Origin: Labilibaculum sp. DW002
Lineage (GTDB): Bacteria > Bacteroidota > Bacteroidia > Bacteroidales > Marinifilaceae
Length of the DNA stretch: 64,000 nucleotides
Direction of reading: 5' to 3'
Assembly: GCF_029029525.1 (NCBI RefSeq)
Contig: NZ_JAKJSC010000001.1
Span: forward strand, 248,001-312,000
Part shown: piece by piece, positions 38,756-48,444 of the stretch
How the letters are laid out: each line of letters opens with the position of its first letter
Numbering within the stretch: position 1 is the first letter of the stretch
The notes under the pieces: generated by a model
Seen by the model: only the letters and a program-made list of their open reading frames with translations
Databases searched by the model: none
What the model was told of the DNA's origin: nothing
Program-made: the position numbers and the translations under genes

Positions 38756-40003
38756 CTACTCTCTAATTTGTCCATCTCCAGTAATGATCCATTTGTAGGA
38801 TGTTAATTCCTCTAAAGCCATTGGCCCTCTCGCATGTAATTTTTGAGTGCTGATTCCAATCTCTGCACCTAAACCAAATTGAGCTCCATCTGTAAAAGCT
38901 GTGGATGTATTTGAATAAATTGCTGCAGCATCAACAACAGAAGTGAAGATATTAATAGTCTTACTATTTTCGCTAATGATAGCTTCACTGTGTTTTGAAC
39001 TGTAACGATAAATGTGATTGATTGCGTCCTCAAAATTATCAACCGTTTTAATCGACATTTTATGGCTCAAAAATTCAGTGCCAAACGAATTTTTATCTGT
39101 TTTGTTAAGTAATGACTTAGGATAGGATTCTTTAATTGCAGCATATGCTATTTCATCTGCAAATATTTCAACCTGCTTATCTTGCAACTTATTTGTTAAA
39201 CTAGGTAAGTCAGCTATCCTATCTTTGTGAATAATTAAGCAGTCAAGAGCATTACAAACACTAACACGCCTTGTTTTTGCATTAAATATGATGTCAATTC
39301 CTTTGTTTAAATCTCCATCTTTATCAAAATAGGTATGGACAATTCCGGCTCCAGTTTCAATTACGGGTACTTTAGAATTCTGACGTACAGAATTAATTAG
39401 ATTTTGTGAACCTCTTGGAATTAACACATCAACAAAGCCAACAGCGTTCATTAGTTCTTTGGCTGCTTCTCTTTCTGGAGGTAGCAATTGAATAATATCT
39501 GAATTTATTTCAAAACGATCGAGTGTAGCTTTTATTAAAGATACCAAAGCCTTATTCGAATGTTCAGCATCGCTACCTCCTTTAAGTACACAAGCATTAC
39601 CTGACTTAAAGCACAAGGCAAATACATCAAGTGTTACATTAGGACGTGCTTCGTAAATAACCCCAATTGTACCTAATGGAACACTTATCTTTTTTATTTC
39701 AAGTTGATTGTCAAGCGTTTTATTAGATAATTCTTTCCCTAATGGTGAAGGAAGCTGTAATGTGTTTTCAATATCATTCGCAATTCCATCAATTCTTTCT
39801 CCATTAAGTAAAAGTCTGTCGTATTTTGGATCTTGTATCGACATTTTGGCTAAATCTTTCTTATTTTCTACAATGATAAGATTCTTGGCTTCTCGTAGCG
39901 ATAGAGCAAGTTGTTGTAATACTGTATTAATTTTATCAGATTCAAGTAAACACATGCTTCTAGAAGCTTCCTTTACTTTATATAGTTGTTCTGTGCAATT
40001 CAT
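38756..40003 (-). CDS. proA: Glutamate-5-semialdehyde dehydrogenase (gamma-glutamyl phosphate reductase)
   Basis: It reduces gamma-glutamyl phosphate to glutamate-5-semialdehyde in proline synthesis. The fold is of the aldehyde dehydrogenase superfamily: [38 protein letters not shown] and [12 protein letters not shown] with the catalytic cysteine. I chose the ATG at 40003 ([15 protein letters not shown]), giving 415 residues. The 9-residue extension from 40030 looks unlike the family. It lies 41 bases after proB, so the two form an operon. Confidence 0.95.
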   Translation of the reverse strand: MNCTEQLYKVKEASRSMCLLESDKINTVLQQLALSLREAKNLIIVENKKDLAKMSIQDPKYDRLLLNGERIDGIANDIENTLQLPSPLGKELSNKTLDNQLEIKKISVPLGTIGVIYEARPNVTLDVFALCFKSGNACVLKGGSDAEHSNKALVSLIKATLDRFEINSDIIQLLPPEREAAKELMNAVGFVDVLIPRGSQNLINSVRQNSKVPVIETGAGIVHTYFDKDGDLNKGIDIIFNAKTRRVSVCNALDCLIIHKDRIADLPSLTNKLQDKQVEIFADEIAYAAIKESYPKSLLNKTDKNSFGTEFLSHKMSIKTVDNFEDAINHIYRYSSKHSEAIISENSKTINIFTSVVDAAAIYSNTSTAFTDGAQFGLGAEIGISTQKLHARGPMALEELTSYKWIITGDGQIRE

Positions 40004-40044
40004 TTTATTTTGATTTAAGAGATTCAACAATATCTATTGAAAAT

Positions 40045-41115
40045 TTAGTATAGGAAAAGATAATCGTAGTGTACTAAAGGTTTAGCTCCTGATTTCCCAA
40101 TATATTTACTTGCTTTTTCTTTGTTGTATTGTGTTTTTCCAAGACCAATAACCTTTCCCGATTGTCCAACGATTTTAATGATATCACCTTTTTCAAATTC
40201 ACCTAGTATTTCAATTAAGCCTATTGGTAATAAGCTAGTCGCCTCGGCAGATAATAAGGCATCTTCAGCTCCTTTGTTAATAATTAGCCTCGCTTTTTCA
40301 AATCCATCAGAGCCTGCAAGCCATTGTTTTACTGTTGATGCTTTTTTGCTAGCTGTAAAGCTTGTGTGCATTACCTCATTTGGAGAGTTGATTAAATTCA
40401 ACAAAATATTATCTACGCCACCATTTGCAATATGAACTGGAATACCAGATTTCGCTACTCTTCCTGCAATGCTGCATTTTGTGAGCATTCCACCTCTTCC
40501 AAAATTGGATTTTTTTGTTGTAATGAATTGTTTTAAACGATTAATATCTCCATTTACAGTAGATAGTAATTCTGAATCATCATCTTCTGGATTTCCTGTG
40601 TAGATTCCATTAATATTACTCAATAAATACAGTGCTTCAACATCCATCATCGATGCAATTAAACCAGATAGTTCGTCATTATCAGTAAACATTAGAGCAG
40701 TAACCGAAACAGCATCATTTTCATTTACAATTGGGAGTATGCTGTTGGTTAAAAGGGAATTTAAACAATTTTTCATGTTTAAATAATGTTCCCTTGTTCT
40801 AAAATCTTGCTTGGTAACCAAAACTTGAGCACACTCTATTTTAAATTCCTTTAAAAATGAAGAGTACATATTTAAAAGTTCCACTTGTCCAACAGAAGAC
40901 CAAATTTGTCTAGCAGAAACAGTATCTAGTTTTTCAGACAAACTAAGCTTGCTTTTTCCTGCAGCCACAGCACCTGAAGATACTAGAATACATTGGAAAC
41001 CCTTTTTATGTAATTCTGAAATCTGAAATACAATATTTTTAATTCTGGAAGTGTTTAATTCTCCATTTTCTTTTGTGAGAACATTAGAGCCTATTTTAAT
41101 GCAAATTCTTTTCAT
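40045..41115 (-). CDS. proB: Glutamate 5-kinase
   Basis: It phosphorylates glutamate to gamma-glutamyl phosphate, the first step of proline synthesis and usually feedback-inhibited by proline. The N-terminal amino acid kinase domain shows RICIKIGSNVL, LVSSGAVAAGKSKL, VNENDAVSV, FTDNDELSGLIASM and GRGGMLTKCSIA. A C-terminal PUA domain (about residues 270-356) is present, ending in LVHYDYLFLY. I chose the ATG at 41115 (MKRICIKIG), giving 356 residues; an earlier ATG adds 10 residues. A structured leader may precede it (see 41197-41239). proC is not in this window. Confidence 0.95.
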   Translation of the reverse strand: MKRICIKIGSNVLTKENGELNTSRIKNIVFQISELHKKGFQCILVSSGAVAAGKSKLSLSEKLDTVSARQIWSSVGQVELLNMYSSFLKEFKIECAQVLVTKQDFRTREHYLNMKNCLNSLLTNSILPIVNENDAVSVTALMFTDNDELSGLIASMMDVEALYLLSNINGIYTGNPEDDDSELLSTVNGDINRLKQFITTKKSNFGRGGMLTKCSIAGRVAKSGIPVHIANGGVDNILLNLINSPNEVMHTSFTASKKASTVKQWLAGSDGFEKARLIINKGAEDALLSAEATSLLPIGLIEILGEFEKGDIIKIVGQSGKVIGLGKTQYNKEKASKYIGKSGAKPLVHYDYLFLY

Positions 41116-41671
41116 GATATAATAATATATAGCATCGCTAAGCAAGAGGTGAGTTCTCGAGCTTCGTATATAATTAAAAGTAATTAAATTGAAATGCCTT
41201 CCTTGTTCTAAAGGAAAGACAAGAGTATTTGGATACTCTATTAGCGCATAGGGAAATACCCCATGGGATGGGATGGTAGACGTAGAGGAGAATACGACAA
41301 ATTAGATGCATAGAAATACATTCTTGCTTCTGTTTGGTAATTCTTTTTGATATGCAAATTTTTGTTTCTCATTTCTGTAACGCTAGATTATTACTAATCC
41401 CCCTGTTTAAACTAATTCAAATATAGTGAATATTCATGAGAAATAGCCTTGCGCCTTGATATTGTGATTGTTGTGGCGACAATGGAAAGGTTTGCATAGA
41501 CTTCATTTTAACTAAATGTCGAATGGTATATTAGTGTTAATTAATTGATATTCAGAATTTATACGACTTTTTAGGAGTGTTTTGATCATTTTTTCAAAAG
41601 ATTCCATTTTTTTCAGGATTGATTGAATCTTCAATTTTATATCTTTGTTCTTAATCTAAATAAAAACAAAT
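41116..41671. other. Divergent intergenic region between proB and the M3 peptidase
   Basis: No supported gene in these 556 bases. Two adjacent hairpins lie on the proB side (41197-41218, CTTTCCTT/AAGGAAGG on the minus strand, and 41222-41239, AGAGTAT/ATACTCT). A G/C-richer stretch (GGGAAATACCCCATGGGATG, 41250-41269) follows. The peptidase promoter lies at the right end. Confidence 0.5.
41619..41647 (+). promoter_or_regulatory. Candidate promoter of the M3 peptidase gene
   Basis: TTG at 41619-41621 and TATCTTTG at 41640-41647 (a TAnnTTTG match) are 18 bases apart, and the box ends 24 bases before the ATG at 41672. This is a good Bacteroidota-type promoter. Confidence 0.5.
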
Positions 41672-43707
41672 ATGACTATACATACAAATCCATTATTAGA
41701 AGAATTTAAAACACCTTATGGATCGGCACCTTTTGAATTAATTAAGCAGGAGCATTTTTTACCAGCTTTTACAAAGGGTATTGAAAATGCTAGATTTGAA
41801 ATCGATCAGATCGCTGAAAATTCAGATAAGGCAACATTTAAAAATACAATAGAAGCTCTAGAATATACAGGACATCAATTAGATCGTGTTGCTTCTGTAT
41901 TTTTCAATCTGAATCATGCTCATACCAACGATGAAATGCAAGCATTAGCACGAGAAGTATCTCCTATGTTAACAGAGTTTTCGAATGATATTATCATGAA
42001 CGAAAAGCTTTTTGAAAGGGTTAAAGTAGTTTACAGACAAAAAGAAGAGCTTGGTCTTACCTTAGAAGAAGAAAAGCTATTAACGGATAGGTACAAATCA
42101 TTTGTTAGGTCTGGGGCCAATTTGAATAAAGAGCAAAAGGAGCAAATTCGTGAAATTTCCAAAGAATTATCAAAATTAAGTCTTGAGTTTGGAGAAAATG
42201 TATTAGCTGCAACGAATGATTTTAAACTTCACATTACCAACAAAGAAGAGTTGTCAGGACTTCCTGATGGAATAGTAGAAGCAGCAAAAGCTGCTGCAAA
42301 AGAAAAAGAATTAGATGGATGGGTATTTACCCTTCAGTTTCCTAGTTATGTTCCTTTTATGCAATATTCAGATGTTCGATCATTGCGAAAGGAAATGTTT
42401 AATGCTTACTCTTCACGCTGTTTCAATGATCAACACGACAATCAAAAAATTGTGAAGCGTATTGTTGAATTACGACTTAAAAAAGTGAAGCTATTTGGTT
42501 ATGCATCTTATGCGGACTTTGTTTTAGAGGAAAGAATGGCAAAGAAAGCAAGCAATGTGTTGATTTCCTAAATGAACTACTTGAAGCTTCGATGCCTAAA
42601 GCGAAGGAAGAGTTTAAAGAATTGCAAGAATATGCAAAAAAACTTGGAGCCAATTTTGAATTGCAACGTTGGGATTGGGCATATTATGCAGAAAAGCTAA
42701 AGACAGAAAAGTATCAGGTTAATGATGAATTAACCCGTCCGTATTTTGAACTTGAAAAAGTGAAGGCTGGTATTTTTGATTTAGCGACTCGTCTTTACGG
42801 CCTTGAATTTAAAGTAAATTCTAATTTGTCAAAATATCATAAGGAAGTTGAAGTTTTCGAAGTGTTTGATGCTAATGGTGAATTCATTTCACTATTATAT
42901 ACTGATTTTCATCCTCGAAATTCAAAACAAGGCGGTGCCTGGATGACTTCATTCGTAGATCAATATAAAAAAGATGGTAAAGATCATCGCCCACATATTT
43001 CTATCGTGTGTAATTTCACACGTCCAACTGAAACGAAGCCCTCTCTATTGAGTTTTGGTGAAGTAACCACATTCTTGCACGAGTTTGGACATGCCTTGCA
43101 TGGTATGCTTTCACAATGTGCGTATCCAAGTTTATCAGGAACTAGTGTTTATCGCGACTTTGTGGAGCTACCTTCTCAGTTTATGGAGAATTACGCCTTT
43201 GAGAAAGAATGGTTAGATAAGGTTGCCAAACATTACAAAACAGGTGAGAAGATTCCTGCCGATTTGGTTCAGAAAATAATTGATAGTGGTAATTTTCATC
43301 AGGGTTATGCCTTTATTCGCCAGATTAGTTTTGGTTTAAATGATATGGCTTGGCACAGTGTTTCAGAGCCGGTTGTGTCATCTGTTGCCGAATTTGAGGA
43401 TAAGGCAATGTCATCTACAGAATTGTTTGATAAGGTTGAGAGTAGCTGTATGAGCCCTGCATTTTCACATATTTTTGCTGGAGGGTATGCAGCAGGTTAT
43501 TATGGCTACAAATGGGCAGAAGTGTTGGATGCAGACGCTTTTGATGCCTTTAAACAAAATGGAATTTACAATAAAGAAATAGCTGATTCTTTCAGAGAGA
43601 ATGTATTGGAAAAAGGGGGGAGTGAACACCCTATGGATCTTTATAAACGATTCAGAGGAGAAGAACCATCTATTGCACCATTATTGAAACGAAGTGGACT
43701 AAAATAG
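41672..43707 (+). pseudogene. M3 family oligopeptidase (Dcp / OpdA-like), frameshifted
   Basis: The reading frame is broken by one missing base near 42557-42558. The first frame (41672-42571, ending in SNVLIS) contains the N-terminal helical half. The second, from about 42559, continues VDFLNELLEASMPKAKEEF and contains the zinc site FLHEFGHALHGM of thermolysin-like M3 metallopeptidases. Rejoined with one added base it would encode about 678 residues, the normal length. The enzyme would cleave dipeptides from C-termini or short peptides in the cytoplasm. The rest of the sequence shows no decay, so a sequencing or assembly error, or a very recent mutation, is likely; a programmed frameshift is not evident. 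Confidence 0.85.
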
Positions 43708-43725
43708 ATTCAAATACAATCATAC

Positions 43726-43762
43726 AATAGCTGTTCTTTTATAGAACAGCTATTTTTTTTGC
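43726..43762 (+). terminator. Terminator after the M3 peptidase gene
   Basis: AATAGCTGTTCT and AGAACAGCTATT form a perfect 12 bp stem with a TTTAT loop and a T tract. Confidence 0.8.
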
Positions 43763-43985
43763 CAAATTTTAATGACGATTATCATAAGACAATAAATAAG
43801 CTTTGTTTAGGATCGTATTTATGTATATCTATTTCAGGAGGAATGATCATCGAAGCATTTTCATAAGTGAAAAATTGACGTCTTTTTTTTCTTTTTTTGG
43901 AAAACATGTTAAAAAAAATAATCCCAATTCAACTTTTGTATTGAAATACAGTGTGTTGCGAACGTACGATTTTTCATGATTTTTC

Positions 43986-44015
43986 TTGTAATTACAATGC
44001 GTGAATCTATTTTTG
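43986..44015 (+). promoter_or_regulatory. Candidate promoter of the YitT gene
   Basis: TTG at 43986-43988 and TATTTTTG at 44008-44015 are separated by 19 bases, the expected spacing for the Bacteroidota primary sigma factor. The box ends 38 bases before the ATG at 44054. Confidence 0.55.
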
Positions 44016-44053
44016 TCGGCGAAATTTTAAACACTTAAACTAACGATTAAAAA

Positions 44054-44956
44054 ATGGCTTTTATTACTAAAGAGAAATTTTTGTCAAACGAATGGCTTTC
44101 TGCTTATGCTTACCTTATCCTAGGTAGTATTATCTTCGCTGTTTCTGACATTTTATTTGTGGTTCCTTACAAATTGGCACCAGGAGGTGTTTATGGTATC
44201 GCTACAGTTCTAAACACAATGTTTAACTGGAAAATTAGTTATTGTACGTTTGCTATGGAGATTCCATTGGTGATTTTGGGTACAATTATTTTGGGTCCTC
44301 GATTCGGAATTAAGACAATTGTAAGTATTGCGATAATTTTGATTACTGTATGGATTATGGAAACTTATGTTTCTATTGGTTACCCTAAGGTTATTCTTGA
44401 TCCAATGTTGAATTCTATCGTTGCTGGTGTATTTTACGGCATTTCTATAGGTCTTATCTTTAAATCACGTGCAACATCAGGAGGATCTGATATTATAGCA
44501 ATGATTTTAGCGAAATTTACTAAGATGTCTCTAGGTAAGTTGGTTATGATTGTTGATGGTATCATTGTAATGTTCACACTGATTCAGCCTACAGAAACAG
44601 GTGCTATCGGATGGGAATTTGCCATTTATTCATTAATCATTATTTATATTGAAGGTAAGATTATCGATATGGTAGTAAGTGGTGCTAGTTACCATAAAAC
44701 TGTTATGATTGTTTCTGACCACTTCGAATCTATTGCTGATAAAATTAAGAATGACCTTAAACGTGGAGCAACTATTTTTCAGGGAACTGGTGCTTATTCT
44801 GGTGAGGATAGAAAAATGGTTTACTCAGTAATGAGTCGTAGAGAATTAGAGATTCTTAAACTACATATTAAAGAAGTAGATCCGGAAGCTTTTGTAAATG
44901 TTACTGAAGCTAATGAGATTATTGGAAAAGGATTTCAATCTTTGAATGAAGAATAA
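44054..44956 (+). CDS. YitT family membrane protein
   Basis: This inner-membrane protein of unknown function has 300 residues. The N-terminal part has five to six hydrophobic segments (AYLILGSIIFAVSDILFVV, PLVILGTIILGPRFG, IVSIAIILITVWIMETYVSI) with PGGVYGIATVLN and SGGSDIIAMIL glycine motifs typical of YitT. The C-terminal cytoplasmic domain (from about residue 215) is the DUF2179 type, with RGATIFQGTGAYSGEDRKMV and MSRRELEILK. Such proteins are thought to be permeases or regulators. It is monocistronic. Confidence 0.9.
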   Translation: MAFITKEKFLSNEWLSAYAYLILGSIIFAVSDILFVVPYKLAPGGVYGIATVLNTMFNWKISYCTFAMEIPLVILGTIILGPRFGIKTIVSIAIILITVWIMETYVSIGYPKVILDPMLNSIVAGVFYGISIGLIFKSRATSGGSDIIAMILAKFTKMSLGKLVMIVDGIIVMFTLIQPTETGAIGWEFAIYSLIIIYIEGKIIDMVVSGASYHKTVMIVSDHFESIADKIKNDLKRGATIFQGTGAYSGEDRKMVYSVMSRRELEILKLHIKEVDPEAFVNVTEANEIIGKGFQSLNEE

Positions 44957-44978
44957 AGATATTTATTGTTTTTAGATC

Positions 44979-45009
44979 AAAATCCCTCTATTATTAGAGG
45001 GATTTTTTT
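44979..45009 (+). terminator. Terminator after the YitT gene
   Basis: AAAATCCCTCTA and TAGAGGGATTTT form a perfect 12 bp stem with a TTAT loop and T tract. Confidence 0.8.
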
Positions 45010-45170
45010 ATTTTTGTACCCGCTTATTGAGTTCATTTAAAAGTCTGTAAAATAAATGATCTTATTGTTTGTAAGAAAAGGCATATTGTAAATATGACAG
45101 CTGTTGTGTTTGTAATGCTTATCGCAAATATGAGCACATTAAAATATATCTGTAAAAAGTTGTGAAATAA

Positions 45171-45203
45171 TTTGATTTTTCAGAAAATTATTGCGTATTT
45201 TGC
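45171..45203 (+). promoter_or_regulatory. Candidate promoter of the L28-L33-DUF4295 operon
   Basis: TTTG (45171-45174) and TATTTTGC (45196-45203, a near match to TAnnTTTG) are separated by 21 bases, 43 bases ahead of the L28 start. Confidence 0.4.
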
Positions 45204-45246
45204 GCACTGTTTGAAAAGCATTTAAGGAAAAAAAATAATCTGGACT

Positions 45247-45489
45247 ATGTCAAGAGTTTGTCAAATTACTGGAAAGAGCGTGATGGTGGGAAATAACGTT
45301 TCTCACTCTAAAAGAAGAACTAAAAGAAGATTTTATCCAAATCTATTCGATAAGAAGTTCTATCTTCCTGAGGAAGATCGCTGGATTGAATTAAGAATTT
45401 CTGCTGCCGGTGTACGTCTAATTAACAAATTAGGTGTTCAGGGTGCTTTGAAAAAAGCTCAAGAAAAAGGATTTATTAAAAAATATTAA
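45247..45489 (+). CDS. rpmB: 50S ribosomal protein L28
   Basis: This large-subunit ribosomal protein of 80 residues has the typical [20 protein letters not shown] start and [13 protein letters not shown] basic stretch. The C-terminus [21 protein letters not shown] is conserved. It is the first gene of a three-gene operon with L33 and a DUF4295 protein, with 12-base and 8-base gaps. Its candidate promoter is at 45171-45203. Confidence 0.97.
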   Translation: MSRVCQITGKSVMVGNNVSHSKRRTKRRFYPNLFDKKFYLPEEDRWIELRISAAGVRLINKLGVQGALKKAQEKGFIKKY

Positions 45490-45501
45490 AAGGCATATAA
45501 A

Positions 45502-45684
45502 ATGGCTAAAAAAGGTAATAGAGTACAAGTGATTCTTGAGTGTACTGAGCATAAAGATAGTGGAATGCCTGGAACTTCAAGATACATTACTACTAAGAAC
45601 AAGAAAAATACTCCTGATCGTATGGAGTTGAAGAAGTATAATAGAATTTTGAAAAAAGTTACTCTTCACAGAGAAATTAAATAA
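45502..45684 (+). CDS. rpmG: 50S ribosomal protein L33
   Basis: This is a 60-residue basic ribosomal protein. [21 protein letters not shown] and [18 protein letters not shown] are the L33 signatures. The paired CxxC motifs of the zinc-binding form are not present (one cysteine only), so this is the zinc-free type. It lies 12 bases after L28 and 8 bases before the DUF4295 gene. Confidence 0.97.
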   Translation: MAKKGNRVQVILECTEHKDSGMPGTSRYITTKNKKNTPDRMELKKYNRILKKVTLHREIK

Positions 45685-45692
45685 TATAAGTT

Positions 45693-45848
45693 ATGGCTAA
45701 GAAAGTAGTAGCATCCTTACAAAAAGGTGAAGGTCGTGGTTACGCTAAAGTAATCAAGATGGTTAAGTCGCCTAAAACTGGATCATATTCTTTTAAAGAA
45801 GAAATTGTTCCTAACGCTGACGTAAAAGATTTCTTTGCTAAAAAGTAA
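45693..45848 (+). CDS. DUF4295 family protein
   Basis: This is a short frame of 51 residues beginning MAKKVVASLQKGEGRGYAK and ending DVKDFFAKK. Its composition is basic, and its position directly behind rpmB and rpmG is the usual one for the small Bacteroidota-specific DUF4295 protein. A ribosome-associated role is inferred from the operon; direct function is not known. The ATG is 8 bases after the L33 stop. A terminator follows at 45875. Confidence 0.85.
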   Translation: MAKKVVASLQKGEGRGYAKVIKMVKSPKTGSYSFKEEIVPNADVKDFFAKK

Positions 45849-45874
45849 AGACAATTCATATATCACTGAATTTT

Positions 45875-45907
45875 AAAAGCTTCCTAATTTGATTAGGAAG
45901 CTTTTTT
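45875..45907 (+). terminator. Terminator after the L28 operon
   Basis: AAAAGCTTCCTAAT and ATTAGGAAGCTTTT form a perfect 14 bp stem with a TTG loop and T tract. Confidence 0.85.
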
Positions 45908-46013
45908 AGTATCTTAAGGTATTACTTTAATCTTTCAGTTTAATTCATTTATTGTTAATTGCTTGTCAGTTCATTTTTTTGTAATTTAGCGGACCTAAAC
46001 TGTATAATGTACT

Positions 46014-46964
46014 ATGGGATTATTTGGCATTTTTTCGAAATCGAAAAAAGAAAATCTAGATAAAGGACTTGCAAAAACTAAGGATAGCGTATTTAAAAAG
46101 TTGTCGCGAGCTGTTGTAGGTAAATCGAAAGTTGACGAAGAAGTTTTAGATGAGTTGGAAGAGATCTTGATCTCATCTGATGTGGGGGTTGATACAACTG
46201 TTCGAATTATTGAAAGAATTGAAAAACGTGTTGAAGAAGATAAATTTCTTGGAACATCAGAGTTGAATCGTATTCTTAAAGAAGAGATTTCTGGCTTGTT
46301 GCAAGAGAACAACAAAGGCGAATATGATGCTTGGGAATTACCAAAATCTGATAACCCATATGTAATAATGGTTGTTGGTGTAAATGGTGTTGGGAAAACA
46401 ACAACCATTGGTAAGTTGGCTCATCAATTTAAACAGTCGGGACGTAAGGTGATGTTAGGTGCAGCAGATACTTTCCGTGCGGCAGCTGTTGACCAGTTAC
46501 ATATTTGGGCAGATAGAGTACAGGTTCCTGTTGTAGATCAGGGAATGGGAGCAGATCCTGCCTCTGTAGCTTTCGAAACATTAACTCAAGCAAAAAAAGA
46601 TGGTGTAGATGTGGTAATCATTGATACTGCAGGCCGTCTTCACAATAAGATTAACTTGATGAATGAGTTGAGTAAGATCAAACGTGTCATGGATCGTGTT
46701 ATTCCTGATGCACCTCATGAAATACTTTTGGTTTTAGATGGTTCTACGGGACAGAATGCTTTTGAACAAGCTAAACAATTTACTCTGGCTACTGAAGTAA
46801 ATGCATTGGCTATTACGAAACTTGATGGTACTGCCAAAGGTGGTGTTGTTATTGGCGTTTCCGATCAATTTAAGATTCCTGTAAAATACATTGGAATTGG
46901 TGAAGCAATGACTGATCTTCAGGTTTTTAATCGAGATGAATTTGTAGATTCGCTTTTTAATTAG
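46014..46964 (+). CDS. ftsY: Signal recognition particle receptor FtsY
   Basis: This GTPase receptor brings SRP-bound ribosomes to the Sec translocon. The N domain occupies about residues 20-100. The G domain has the P-loop GVNGVGKTTTIGKLAHQF, DTFRAAAVDQLHIW, IIDTAGRLHNKINLM, TKLDGTAKGG and GIGEAMTDLQVF. The 316-residue length lacks the long acidic A domain of E. coli FtsY, as is usual here. It starts with MGLFGIFSKSKKEN, a possible membrane-binding amphipathic helix. It follows the ribosomal operon and precedes rimO. Confidence 0.97.
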   Translation: MGLFGIFSKSKKENLDKGLAKTKDSVFKKLSRAVVGKSKVDEEVLDELEEILISSDVGVDTTVRIIERIEKRVEEDKFLGTSELNRILKEEISGLLQENNKGEYDAWELPKSDNPYVIMVVGVNGVGKTTTIGKLAHQFKQSGRKVMLGAADTFRAAAVDQLHIWADRVQVPVVDQGMGADPASVAFETLTQAKKDGVDVVIIDTAGRLHNKINLMNELSKIKRVMDRVIPDAPHEILLVLDGSTGQNAFEQAKQFTLATEVNALAITKLDGTAKGGVVIGVSDQFKIPVKYIGIGEAMTDLQVFNRDEFVDSLFN

Positions 46965-46990
46965 AGAATTTCATAAATAATATAGCATCT

Positions 46991-47017
46991 AGGCTGTCTT
47001 AAAAGGCAGCCTTTTTT
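46991..47017 (+). terminator. Terminator after ftsY
   Basis: AGGCTGTCTT pairs with AAGGCAGCCT (one G-U) and is followed by six T residues. Confidence 0.7.
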
Positions 47018-47069
47018 ATTTCGGAGATTTAATATCTCAAATTCAAATGGGAAAAAGAGTTTTTTCTCT

Positions 47070-47077
47070 TATTTTTG
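47070..47077 (+). promoter_or_regulatory. Candidate rimO promoter -7 box
   Basis: TATTTTTG matches TAnnTTTG and lies 33 bases ahead of the rimO ATG at 47111. An upstream TTG at the right distance is not clear. Confidence 0.35.
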
Positions 47078-47110
47078 CCAAAAATAAAGTCTACAAAAGG
47101 AAAACGATAT

Positions 47111-48409
47111 ATGAATCAGACAAAAATCAACATCGTTAGTTTAGGTTGTTCTAAGAATCTTGTGGATACGGAACTTTTGATGAAGCAGTTGGATGCAAAC
47201 CAATTTCAGGTGAGCTGTGATGAAGATAGTAGCGATGCACGCACCATAATTATTAACACTTGTGGCTTTATTGGTGATGCTAAGGAGGAGTCTATCGATA
47301 TGATTTTGCAATATGCCGATGCTAAGAAAGCAGGTGTAATTGATACACTTTTTGTGATGGGCTGCTTATCTGAACGTTATCGTGATGACTTAGCAGTAGA
47401 GATTCCGGAAGTTGATAAGTTTTTTGGAAAGTTCGAGTGGAAGTCAATTGTTAAAGAATTGAATAAGGAGTATAAACCTGACTTCTCTAATATGAGAATG
47501 ATTACCACACCTAAGCATTTTGCTTATCTGAAAATTTCTGAGGGCTGTAATCGTTCGTGTTCATATTGTGCGATTCCTATTATTACCGGGAAGCATATTT
47601 CTCGTCCTATAGAGGAAATTGTAGAAGAAGCGAAAAATCTTGCTGCTACTGGCGTGAAAGAATTTTTGGTTATTGCTCAGGATTTATCTTACTATGGTCA
47701 CGACTTGTATGGCAAATCGATGTTAGCTGATCTGGTTGAGAAGCTTTCAGAGCTTGAAGGCTTGGAGTGGATAAAACTACACTACGCATACCCAACACAA
47801 TTCCCGTACGATATTTTAAAAGTAATGCGTGAGAATCCAAAGGTATGTCGTTATTTGGATATTGCTCTTCAGCATTCAAGTGATCATATGCTCTCGCTAA
47901 TGCGTCGTGGAATTAATCGTGAAAGAACAGTTGAGTTGATTAATCATATTAGAGAAGAAGTTCCTGGTATTACTTTGCGTACAACCATGTTGGTTGGTCA
48001 TCCGGGAGAGACAGAAGCAGATATGGAAGACTTGAAAGATTTTGTGAAAGAAATGAAATTTGAGCGTTTAGGTGTTTTTCCATATTCTGATGAGGATGAT
48101 ACTTACGCCGCCATAAATTACGAAGATAATATACCTTTGGAGCTTAAAGAAAGTAGAAAAGAGGAGATTATGCTTTTACAGCAAGGTATTTCGTATGATG
48201 TAAACGAGAAAAGAGTAGGGGAAGAGTTGAAAATTGTAATTGATCGCAAGGAAGGAGATTATTATTACGGAAGAACGGAATTTGACTCTTACGAGGTAGA
48301 TCCAGAGGTTTTGATTCCTGTTGATGGAAATCAATTAAATATTGGTGAATTTTATACTGTTAAAATTAATGATTTTGAAGATTACGATCTCTTTGCAGAG
48401 ATAATATAA
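47111..48409 (+). CDS. rimO: Ribosomal protein S12 methylthiotransferase
   Basis: This radical SAM enzyme adds a methylthio group to an aspartate of ribosomal protein S12. The N-terminal domain starts TKINIVSLGCSKNLVDTELL with cysteines for the auxiliary [4Fe-4S] cluster (also INTCGFIG and VMGCLSERY). The radical SAM motif is CNRSCSYCAIP, and a TRAM domain closes the protein at VGEELKIVIDRKEGDYYYGR. The LVDTE form near the N-terminus separates RimO from MiaB. I chose the ATG at 47111 (432 residues); an extension upstream is in frame but unlikely. Confidence 0.94.
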   Translation: MNQTKINIVSLGCSKNLVDTELLMKQLDANQFQVSCDEDSSDARTIIINTCGFIGDAKEESIDMILQYADAKKAGVIDTLFVMGCLSERYRDDLAVEIPEVDKFFGKFEWKSIVKELNKEYKPDFSNMRMITTPKHFAYLKISEGCNRSCSYCAIPIITGKHISRPIEEIVEEAKNLAATGVKEFLVIAQDLSYYGHDLYGKSMLADLVEKLSELEGLEWIKLHYAYPTQFPYDILKVMRENPKVCRYLDIALQHSSDHMLSLMRRGINRERTVELINHIREEVPGITLRTTMLVGHPGETEADMEDLKDFVKEMKFERLGVFPYSDEDDTYAAINYEDNIPLELKESRKEEIMLLQQGISYDVNEKRVGEELKIVIDRKEGDYYYGRTEFDSYEVDPEVLIPVDGNQLNIGEFYTVKINDFEDYDLFAEII

Positions 48410-48414
48410 AAAGG

Positions 48415-48443
48415 AAAGGCAGATCGTTTGATCTGCCTTTTTT
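48415..48443. terminator. Bidirectional terminator between rimO and the exonuclease gene
   Basis: AAAGGCAGATC and GATCTGCCTTT form a perfect 11 bp stem with a GTTT loop and T tracts on both strands. Confidence 0.8.
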
Positions 48444-48444
48444 A

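Larger units (their letters stand above)
43708..44053. other. Intergenic region between M3 peptidase and YitT
   Basis: This 346-base stretch holds the peptidase terminator (43726-43760) and the YitT promoter (43986-44015). I see no gene between them. Confidence 0.6.

Noticed and set aside
41174-41311. A 45-codon minus-strand frame upstream of proB
   Set aside because: The translation looks random, with no signal or known motif. The region is better explained as leader or spacer.
45995-46408. Long minus-strand frame opposite ftsY
   Set aside because: It is the antisense of a clear ftsY reading frame with serine-rich composition typical of shadow frames.
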